Source of the DNA: Letharia columbiana
Taxonomy: Eukaryota > Ascomycota > Lecanoromycetes > Lecanorales > Parmeliaceae
Length of the DNA stretch: 64,000 bases
Assembly (NCBI RefSeq): GCF_014066305.1
Contig: NW_023501053.1
Span: 328,501 to 392,500, forward strand
Direction: 5' to 3'
Under the pieces are notes generated by a model. That model saw only the letters and a list, made by a program, of their open reading frames with translations. It did no database searches and was not told the origin of the DNA. Shown piece by piece: positions 27,001 through 33,748 of this stretch (position 1 is the first letter of the stretch; every line of letters starts with the position of its first letter). A program made the position numbers and the translations under genes.

Positions 27001-30000
27001 GGATTCTTCCTGACCGCGGTGGCTGACAATAGTAAGTTTGTACCTGTCAGGAAGCTTTACACTAAATTGGTGGAACCATGCGACTCCGTCCACAGTAGAA
27101 ATGTAGGCATATCCTGCTATCAATGCAATGATGTCTGATTGCAAGGGTAATGGATAGCCATCATCTTCTGTCATGGCATTGAGTCCTCGGATATCGATGA
27201 CAACCCTTCCTTTGCGGCCTTGTGGTGTATCTCGCCAGACCACGAAGCAAGGCCAGCTGTAAGGAGTAGGCTGCGTGGAGAAGCGAAGCTTTCCTTGCTG
27301 CTGTAACTTGTCGAAAGTAGCGTCAACTACTTCTCGATCTTTGTGGCCGAGGGGATAGACCTTCGATGGCTTTGCTTTGGCGTCTGGCTTTAGTGGAATC
27401 GGCATCCACTGTTCTTCAGGAATATCTATGGTGCTTCCTGAATCCGTGAAGACGTCTTCAAATTCTGCCACAACAGAGCTGAAAGCACGGTAAGCCTCGT
27501 CCTTGCCATAGACGGTCACGCCGTTCGGAAGTACATGCTCGAGGTTAGGATCTACCGTAGCAGCCGTAGCAGCATGATTCGTATCGGTAGAATCATTCGT
27601 GGCTGCGGTAACGGCAGCTGTCTCCGATCGATCTGAAGTGCGCCACCCACAAGCTGCCAAGCTAGCTGACTTGTAAGAAACTTGGTAGCATCCATCCACA
27701 GCATACTCTACCACAGTGCCTAGCCTCGTATTCCTAGGAAGCAAGACTGGTGCTTCCGTAGAATTCCTTGCTTGCACGAAAGTCATAGCGGAATCCACAA
27801 CGTGAGCAAAGATACCGCCTTCTCTTCCGAGGAAAGTAGAGAATTCGGGCTCGAACAGGTAGTCACGATCATCAGGGAGCGTGCCATGATAGCTGATCGG
27901 GATATTCGTTACGGAGTTGGGTGGTAACGTAAGCACAGACTTTGCTTTCACGACTCGCTTGACTTGAGAGTGAGGCTTCGTCGTAGAACGAGCAGAAATC
28001 TTGACGTTCTGGCAACTGCCTATGGTAGCAGACTGTGACTCGCAGTCTAGCAGAAACTTGTGCGGTGTAAGAACGTCCGTTCCGATCAACATGTTAGCCT
28101 TGAGGTTATCCGTTAAGTGAACCTCCATCTGCACTTTAGCAAGAGCAGCTTCTTCTGTGCTTCCCAGATTTCCTGGAAAGTACAGATCCATGAGAATATA
28201 CTCCGTAGCATTGGTGATCCTGTTGCCGTAGCCTCGGACCGGTATAGGAGATGCTTGCTTCTGGATCCGTTTCTCGAAGTCAGGTAAGGAAGCTAGCAAA
28301 GCACGATCTCCGAGGGTGATCGGGCATCCAGGATCCAGGCAAACTTCCGTGTCAGAAGAGTCCGGATTCAGGCGAGCATCTGCCTTGGTGTGCTGGAAAC
28401 CACGGAAAGCGGTTCCTTGCCCGTATCCAGGCGGTTCTACGGCAGTAGACTCGATGATTTTAAGAGTGGAAACTGTTTCCGTAGCATGAAGTGTGGAAAC
28501 TGCTTCCGTAGCATGCTTGGGATTCTTGGGATTCTCGTTCCCGGTATCACTGGATTTCCTGGAAATCTCATTCCCGGGTTCGTGATTCCAGCATTGCTGC
28601 TTGAGGTGATGGAATAGCTTATTCCTGGATTTGAACTTCTTATGACACCGCTGGCAAGAGTGTTCTGGTAGCGGCGAGTCGATGAAGTTGACCTCCGGTT
28701 CCGTGCTTCCGTAAGGTTCGTGGAAGCTGGAGTAATCGTTTTCTTGCTCCTCGGTATCCTCCTTACCATAGTCGTTGTGGAAGCTGCTAGGATCCTCCGG
28801 GTAACTTGGATCCCATTGAGGATCCTCGGATTCCTTTGCTTCATCAATTGAGGTTTGATAAGCCCGCTGCTCCCGTGGTTGGAAAGACCGAGCAGCATTC
28901 TGGTAGGCTCCTCCAGATCGGTATGGGGCACGACTAGGCTGGAAAGACTGACGAGAACCGTACGCGTTTTGCTGCTGGTACTGACTTGGGCCAGCAGTAA
29001 TCTGACGCTGTACCGGTGGAGCTGGTAGTGCTTGCTGTGCGTCTCTTCGAGGGTAGCTTTGATAAGCAGGACCGTCGTTTTGATAAGTTGGTTTCTGGAA
29101 TTGATTGTAAGCTTGGTGGTTCTGCTGATTGGGGAAAGCTGAAGATTGCTGCTGTGGCCGACCGGAATTCTGGAAACCAGAGTTCGCAGGTCGGTTAGGC
29201 ATGCCTCTTGCTTGATTGTACTGACTGAGATTACCCCTATGAGGTAGATTTGGTACACGAGGAGCATTGCCTGTACTCGTACTGGGCTTCGTCATCCTCG
29301 AAGCCTTTGTCCACCATTGATTCTTTCTCACGTCCATAGCTGTGAGAAATTGATTCAGCGTAGTTTGAATAGTGGGTGGATCTATGTCAGACTGGAACTC
29401 GACGTCAAGGCCGTTCCAAATGATGTCAAGCTGATTATGCTCGTCACCGAGTTTTGCTACCTTAGCAGCCCTGATGATAGTCATAGCATACTCACGTGGC
29501 TCACGGTGCCTCGTAGCATCGTTGAGTGTATATCGTTCCTTGACGATAGTAGCCATTCCCGATGCTTTGGTAGGCCCGAATCTCTCAAGCAAAGCAGCGC
29601 TCCATTCGTCAACGTTGTTGCCGTAAGTTAGCAGACGCTTCTCATTATCAGTAAGCTGACACGTATACCATTCGAGTGCTTCGCCTCGAAGACAGATCTG
29701 CAGGTTATTCCGTAGCAGCTCTGCACCCTTGACTCTCGAAACATCCTTGATTCTATCGATGAAGACAGTAACATCCCGGAAATAGGTTTCTTTCCCGGCA
29801 TGCTCTATGCCTGCTGCCGTATCAGAAGATTTGCCATCGTAGAAAGGATCGAAGAATCCGACATCGCTGCTAAGGAAGCGGGGTCCGTTGCTTCCGTTAG
29901 CAGCATCCTGCCCTGGTATTCCTGGATTTCCTGGATTTCCTGGCGGACCTGGCGGGCCAGGAGGTCCTGGATTTGGATGATTCCTCACGTAGCGATCAAT

Positions 30001-30423
30001 GGCACTGGTGATGATTGCTTCTATGTCAATGGCTTGGGGGTCTGCTCCGGATCCTCCGTCTGCCATCCTGCTGTTGCTACGACGGCGAATAGTCTCGTCA
30101 GCAGAGGTATTTGAGGTTCCTGGTGAACGACGTTGTGGATCGCCGGACTCAGCAGTGAGTTGAGGATTGCTGCTTGGAGATCTGGTGGGCGAGGCACCTG
30201 CAGCTTGATCTGGAGGGGTATGCCTTTCTACTTCTGGAGTATTGCCAGTAGATGGGGGATCGAAGAGACGGCGTTCCTGAGTCGTAGATTCTTGGAAGGA
30301 ACGGAGTGCCGTTCTCAGGGTAGTACGATCGATTGCCCAATCTTCCGGCCAAGTCTGCTGGGAAAGCGGATCGAGTGACGAAGAACGAGACCGTGCTCGT
30401 TGGTCTCTCGATGATGATGACAC
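24091..30423 (-). CDS. Gag-Pol polyprotein of a Ty3/gypsy chromovirus (2,110 aa)
   Basis: One frame encodes everything needed for retrotransposition in cytoplasmic particles and nuclear integration. In order: basic, Ser/Pro-rich start; collagen-like Gly-X-Y run (153-171); capsid-like Gag (about 186-370); Gln/Asn-rich linker (395-520); zinc finger with C590, C593, H605/H606 and C611; protease around D697 (DPG in place of DTG/DSG) with MLIGTDVL at 778-785; reverse transcriptase (1050-1228) with D1112 and FVDD at 1173-1176; RNase H with D1354/D1356, E1405 and D1435; integrase with H1607, H1612, C1642, C1645 and catalytic D1675, D1736, E1772 (35 residues between the last two); GPY/F module (1901-1937); chromodomain (1972-2021); basic tail with AT-hook core PGRPRK (2074-2079). 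Gag and Pol are fused without a frameshift. The start is the first ATG, giving a 352 nt leader after the 5' LTR. Family assignment is secure. Confidence 0.95.
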   Translation of the reverse strand: MSSSSRDQRARSRSSSLDPLSQQTWPEDWAIDRTTLRTALRSFQESTTQERRLFDPPSTGNTPEVERHTPPDQAAGASPTRSPSSNPQLTAESGDPQRRSPGTSNTSADETIRRRSNSRMADGGSGADPQAIDIEAIITSAIDRYVRNHPNPGPPGPPGPPGNPGNPGIPGQDAANGSNGPRFLSSDVGFFDPFYDGKSSDTAAGIEHAGKETYFRDVTVFIDRIKDVSRVKGAELLRNNLQICLRGEALEWYTCQLTDNEKRLLTYGNNVDEWSAALLERFGPTKASGMATIVKERYTLNDATRHREPREYAMTIIRAAKVAKLGDEHNQLDIIWNGLDVEFQSDIDPPTIQTTLNQFLTAMDVRKNQWWTKASRMTKPSTSTGNAPRVPNLPHRGNLSQYNQARGMPNRPANSGFQNSGRPQQQSSAFPNQQNHQAYNQFQKPTYQNDGPAYQSYPRRDAQQALPAPPVQRQITAGPSQYQQQNAYGSRQSFQPSRAPYRSGGAYQNAARSFQPREQRAYQTSIDEAKESEDPQWDPSYPEDPSSFHNDYGKEDTEEQENDYSSFHEPYGSTEPEVNFIDSPLPEHSCQRCHKKFKSRNKLFHHLKQQCWNHEPGNEISRKSSDTGNENPKNPKHATEAVSTLHATETVSTLKIIESTAVEPPGYGQGTAFRGFQHTKADARLNPDSSDTEVCLDPGCPITLGDRALLASLPDFEKRIQKQASPIPVRGYGNRITNATEYILMDLYFPGNLGSTEEAALAKVQMEVHLTDNLKANMLIGTDVLTPHKFLLDCESQSATIGSCQNVKISARSTTKPHSQVKRVVKAKSVLTLPPNSVTNIPISYHGTLPDDRDYLFEPEFSTFLGREGGIFAHVVDSAMTFVQARNSTEAPVLLPRNTRLGTVVEYAVDGCYQVSYKSASLAACGWRTSDRSETAAVTAATNDSTDTNHAATAATVDPNLEHVLPNGVTVYGKDEAYRAFSSVVAEFEDVFTDSGSTIDIPEEQWMPIPLKPDAKAKPSKVYPLGHKDREVVDATFDKLQQQGKLRFSTQPTPYSWPCFVVWRDTPQGRKGRVVIDIRGLNAMTEDDGYPLPLQSDIIALIAGYAYISTVDGVAWFHQFSVKLPDRYKLTIVSHRGQEESSVALMGYKGSPPYVQRQTDALLRPLRAFVRAFVDDIIIFSRTFQEHESHLRQLFQLLREKRASLAPTKSFLGFPSVMLLGQRVDSLGMSTAEEKIKAITTLRFPSSLRDLEIFLGLTGWLRNSIPRYAQRAQPLQERKTSLTQAMVAKSTVSSDQPETTPKKQLTGPARKRTSMQLRYEPTQEEISAFQDLQDAFRSPSFLVHFDRKRKLHIDIDASKAWGFAAMVYHVRGEKEVSASARGDVQAIMFLSKSINAAERNYWPTELEIAAIVWVVRKVRHLIEASEVPPVVIYTDHSAAVQIARQTTLSTSSTDKLNLRLVRASQYLSGFNLAIRHKAGKANVVPDALSRLQADVDSEEKQAVLESLYGSILELNERIAPLEEIPVYHMTLVEMSDDFKKRLVEAYSKDPQWIKILDLLKQPEPDLPGGLRFRKHNDLIYSTTLDHVGKQRLCIPESMQQEVFQLAHDQSFHAGFHTTYARISPSVYIKGLSKHLQTYLKHCPECQLNQTKRHPTYGELNPISTPPIPFHTIAMDFIVALPFWEGKNMLLTVTCKFSKRKLLVPGFDEWTAADWANALLVALVSHDWGIPVAVISDRDAKFMSVFWKTIFERLGTTMATSTAYHPQTDGQSERTNQTVEIALRFHLTTGTDDWLSVLPFLQACLNNSVTSTGFAPNEIAYGFRVRDTLGLLADLPPEDLDRLRLIKREEADDAIAFANAMTKTRYDSSHKAINLREGSLVHLRLHHGYSIPGVNPKLSNQRVGPFKVLEKVGNLAYRLDLPGIMRIHPVISIAQLEPASDQAEDPYHRKPHPPQPVEEEGERVDPDLAARFPLFEIEKLSDRRGTGRNIKYLVHWKDSGKEHNAWYPLHALSGAKDLVAECDARISADPTRNRREKKQPATRTPARAPTKKALTPAEKSPEAAVRNQAAAARKPGRPRKTIPGDPPLLTPSPASLPNPSATRRSIRLLTQ

Positions 30424-30775
30424 TGGTCTAGCGGGTCTGAAGGTATCCTTCGTAAGGTGTTGGATGACCCTTCGAGTAGTTCCGTCAATGAGGGAGCTTG
30501 CTTGGTGACCGGAGGCAATGAAATCTCGTAGCTGCCAGGCCTGAATGACTGTGTCACGGGAAGCCAGCTTGGCGGGTATGTAGAAGCGGAAGATGAAGAA
30601 GCACGAAGATTCTTCGTTCTTATGTCTGAAGAAGTACGAGGATTCTTTGCTTCCGGTACTGAGGAAGCATGAGGATCCTCGACTTCAGATTGGTCTGGTG
30701 TTGGTGGAGGACTCTGTTGGTTTCTAGCAGCAAGCCATTATATGGTGGCTGCTGCTATGCAGGTGTTGCTACCAC
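30424..30775 (-). other. 5' leader of the chromovirus transcript
   Basis: 352 bp between the 5' LTR and the Gag-Pol start. It has normal base composition and no in-frame ATG upstream of the chosen start. Out-of-frame ATGs exist, one opening an 80-codon frame that overlaps the gag start (30315-30557), but it has no recognisable motif. Packaging signals would be expected here in this family; none can be pinned down. Confidence 0.6.
30768..30774 (-). promoter_or_regulatory. primer-binding site, initiator tRNA-Met type
   Basis: On the minus strand TGGTAGC follows the 5' LTR after a single G. It is complementary to the GCUACCA 3' end of fungal initiator tRNA-Met, the primer used by yeast Ty1 and Ty3. 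It also pairs with TGGTAGC just inside the LTR to give a perfect 7 bp inverted repeat (30768-30774 with 30781-30787, about a 6 nt loop). Confidence 0.75.
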
Positions 30776-30938
30776 TGTTATGGTAGCATAAGATCCTCAG
30801 GAATCTTCCTGAGAAAGACGTTTCTTGAGTGGTAAAAAAGATGATTCTTCTCCTATGGGATCTGGTTGCCTAAATACATATGCCAAGCCGTACCAAGCTA
30901 TTAGCCCCTAGCTCCTGCCACAAGCATAATCCATAACA
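30776..30938 (-). repeat. 5' LTR of the chromovirus (promoter-bearing)
   Basis: Identical to the 3' LTR. As the upstream LTR it should carry the RNA polymerase II start. A weak TATA-like stretch (TATGTATTTA, minus strand) lies at about 30869-30883; there is no further direct evidence for the start site. The 18 bp hairpin is at 30796-30813. Confidence 0.9.
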
Positions 30939-30965
30939 ATTCTACTCGCTTTTGAGCTTATAATC

Positions 30966-31149
30966 TATTAAAAGTAGAATATTAGATATATTAGAAAAAG
31001 AATAATTATAACTGAAAGACTAATTATTAATTTATGAGATATACGAATATTTATATATATAAAATAGATGGCTAATAGTAGCTAATAATTACTAGCTCTA
31101 ATAATACGCGACATATTATGCGATAGTCGAAGGGGCTAATATTATAATA
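30966..31149. repeat. 3' LTR of small LTR element copy 1
   Basis: A 184 bp direct repeat of 22948-23128, starting TATTAAAAG and ending ATTATAATA, followed by the TSD ATTAT at 31150-31154. It is less mutated than its 5' partner. Confidence 0.75.
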
Positions 31150-31154
31150 ATTAT

Positions 31155-32348
31155 TTAATAGAGATCTTAAATTTCTATTAAAGCTATAAAAAGTTATATT
31201 TAATAAATTAAGAGTTAAATTATTATATTTTATAATTTATTATTTTTAATTAAATAATAATAATAAATATATTAATTAGATAGTTAAAATTATTTTATAC
31301 TTCTATTTATATACTTTAGAAAAGTCTTTAATATAATCTATTATTTTTTTATATATATAAATATTATCTAATAATATATAATTAACTATTATAACTAAGT
31401 TATCGAATAAATTATTTTATAGACTCTCTTTAAATAAAATCTTTAATTTTATTATATTATTCGAATTATTATAGTAGATATATACTATTATTAAAGTTAA
31501 AATTATTAATATAATAAGCTTTATCTAAATATCTTAGAAATTTTACTATAATTATAAATATTAATTTATATACTTTAGAAAAAAAAAAAATTTATATTTA
31601 TATAAAAGTTACTTTATTTTATAATTTATTAATATTATTAAAATAAATAAGATTAATTAATATTATATTAGTTTTTTCGAGATTATTATTAAAATAGATA
31701 AATAAGTATATTATCTTAATATATCTAATTATTAAAAAATTTATTTTATATTTTCGATAGTATAGCTAGAACTATAGCTCGCTAATATTAATTTTTTTTA
31801 TAAACTATTATTAAAAAAGTTTAATTCTATTTATATAAAAGAAGATATTAATAATTATAAGTTATATAAATTATAATTTTTATTTAATAAATATATTAGA
31901 TATTATAATAAGAGTTAATTAATTAAATATCTAATATATTAAAAAGGATATAACTCGAAGTATAATTAATAATATAATATTAAATAGCTAGACGATACTT
32001 CGAAATTAATAAAAGACTATAAAACCGCTATATCGTCTAAGTTATTATCTCCGCTATTAGAGCTACTATCTTCTTATCAACTACCTTTACTATTAATAAT
32101 ATATTTATAAAAGCCTTTCGCGAATAATTACGCTGCTATACTATTACTAAGATTACTATCTTTATTATCGAAAACGCATTTATAGAAATCTTTAATAATA
32201 AAACCTTCGAAGTCTACTATAGAGATTACGATCATAATATCTAGAAGAAAGAAATTAATTATATAAGAGTATTACTAATATACTTACTTTTATAATACTT
32301 TATACTTATATATCGAGATCGTTATAAGCTTTTTTATCGATAGTATAT
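31155..32348 (+). mobile_element. Ty3/gypsy copy A, right segment
   Basis: Resumes the sequence broken at 22947: TTTAATAGAGATCTTAAATT here matches gypsy B just after its empty site at 39240. It runs parallel to 39240-40471 of copy B and leads into the 3' LTR. No frame is open. The copy B counterpart of 32040-32348 is much less mutated. Confidence 0.65.
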
Positions 32349-32519
32349 TATTATAGTAAGCTATCGTAACTAATAATTCTATTATATCTTTATATTTATT
32401 AAGGAGAATATCTTAATAAGAATCTTAACTTAGTATTATAAGTAGTTACTTCTTAATAGAAGAATAATTATCTTTACTATATACTACTCTTATATCTATA
32501 TTTCTATATTACTCTCATA
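32349..32519 (+). repeat. 3' LTR of gypsy copy A
   Basis: Starts TATTATAGTAAGCTATCG and ends CTCTCATA, matching the LTRs of copy B with a small deletion (171 versus 180 bp). No partner LTR for copy A is identified at its left side. Confidence 0.65.
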
Positions 32520-33558
32520 TAATTTCTCTAATTTATAAAATAACTTCGCTATTTCTACTTCGCTAAATAAAAAGACTTTTATCTAATATATTATTTATAT
32601 AAAATATATTATTATATTATAATTATTTATTAAATAGAAAGATAAGAGAATAGCGTAAAAGTATATAGGCTAAATATTAATATAGTATATTAAATCTCTT
32701 ATTACTTTAAGCTTCTATTAATATATCTCTAATCTTAGATATATCTAATAAATTATTAATATTATTCTTTTAGATAATAATAATTTTATTTAAAATAAAA
32801 ATATTTTAGATATATATATTATAATGCTATAGATTTTTATAAAATAGCTTATAATCTTTTAAATATCGATTTAAGAGTATTAATATAAAGATTAATACTT
32901 CTAAGAATTATAATTATTTTATAATAAAGTATTTAATTAATATAATTATAATAATTATATCTAATAAAATTAATATAGAAAACGCGATTAAAAGAAAGTT
33001 ATATTATATTATAAATTAATTTTAAATATTATCTATAATATAAATTTAGCTAAAAATCGATTTTTCGCTCTTTAAAGATATTAGAGTAAATATATAAGTA
33101 ATAATTATTTTTTAGATTTTATATATATAGAGAGTAATTAAATAATTAATAATAATCTATTATAAGGCTATAGAGGCTATATTATTATACTAAACGCTAT
33201 AATAATAAAATTCTTTATAATTATTAATAAAATTTAAGATTTTTAATATTAAAGAATAGAGGATTTAATTAATAGTATACTCGCTAAAATTAATTAAATT
33301 ATTTATACTTATTTTAATACTCTTATAATTCTATTCTATATTATTTACTTTTTAATCGATATCTATTTTAAATATATTAATTTTAGTCTTTCCGCTATTA
33401 TAGTATTACTCGACAATCTTATCTTTTTATAATATTATATTATATTTATTATAAATCTAATTTATAAAACTTAAATTATATTATATAAGCTTTATAATAT
33501 ATAAATAACGCGCGATATAATTAATAAGCTTTATTAAAGATTAAGTAGAATCTAAATA
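32520..33558. other. AT-rich spacer hosting gypsy copy B
   Basis: About 1 kb of RIP-mutated DNA with no recognised termini or open frame. It ends at the TSD AAATA of gypsy B and therefore was once continuous with the sequence from 40657 onward. Confidence 0.4.
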
Positions 33559-33738
33559 TATTATAGTAAGCTATCGTAATTATATAGATATATGATTTTA
33601 TTATATCTTTATATCTACTAAGAAGGTACCTTAATAAGAATCTTAGCTTAGTATTATAAGTAGTTACTTCTTAATAGAAGAATAACTATCTTTACTATAT
33701 ATTACTTATTATACTTATATTTTTATATTACTCTTATA
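33559..33738 (+). repeat. 5' LTR of gypsy copy B
   Basis: 180 bp, TATTATAG to CTCTTATA (TGTCATAG to CTCTCATA in the less mutated 3' LTR). Differences from the 3' LTR are mainly C-to-T and G-to-A. Confidence 0.75.
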
Positions 33739-33741
33739 ATA

Positions 33742-33748
33742 TAATAGT
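33742..33748 (+). promoter_or_regulatory. fossil primer-binding site of gypsy copy B
   Basis: TAATAGT, three bases after the LTR, is what RIP-type changes would make from TGGTAGC. The wider stretch 33741-33754 (ATAATAGTAATATT) is exactly the fully RIP-converted form of the 14 bases at the same place in the intact chromovirus. This points to initiator tRNA-Met priming in both. Confidence 0.5.

Larger units (their letters stand above)
23758..30938 (-). mobile_element. intact Ty3/gypsy chromovirus, 7,181 bp
   Basis: A complete LTR retrotransposon on the minus strand: identical 163 bp LTRs (23758-23920 and 30776-30938), TSD ATTCT at 23753-23757 and 30939-30943, a primer-binding site, and a single uninterrupted Gag-Pol frame. 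Base composition is normal and there is no sign of RIP. The sister copy of its host element has the empty site at about 59199-59212, which confirms the insertion. Identical LTRs mean too little time for visible divergence, and the element could still be mobile. A lone copy shorter than the RIP detection limit within its LTRs would escape RIP even in a RIP-competent fungus, so absence of RIP does not date it alone. Confidence 0.95.
22948..31149. mobile_element. small LTR element copy 1 (TRIM-like), split by the chromovirus
   Basis: A non-coding element bounded by direct repeats at 22948-23128 and 30966-31149, each starting TATTAAAAG (TGTTGAAAG in the sister copy) and ending ATAATA (ATAACA in the sister copy). 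Five-base TSDs ATTAT lie at 22943-22947 and 31150-31154. Removing the chromovirus and its extra TSD leaves about 1.0 kb. The internal part contains a roughly 50 bp tandem repeat (23304-23585) and no open frame. The sister copy at 58455-59399 is uninterrupted. It has the size and form of a terminal-repeat retrotransposon in miniature, needing proteins from another element. It is inserted in gypsy copy A; gypsy B has the empty site near 39232-39240. Confidence 0.8.

Noticed and set aside
29911..29967. Captured host collagen-like gene
   Set aside because: Only about 19 residues of Gly-X-Y; too short to separate capture from local repeat expansion.
24275..30378. Several 60-280 codon open frames opposite to or out of frame with Gag-Pol
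   Set aside because: They shadow the long polyprotein frame, show no domain or motif, and their composition follows the coding strand.
23758..30938. Recent horizontal transfer of the chromovirus
   Set aside because: Composition contrast with its surroundings is explained by RIP of the surroundings; no outside comparison is possible here.
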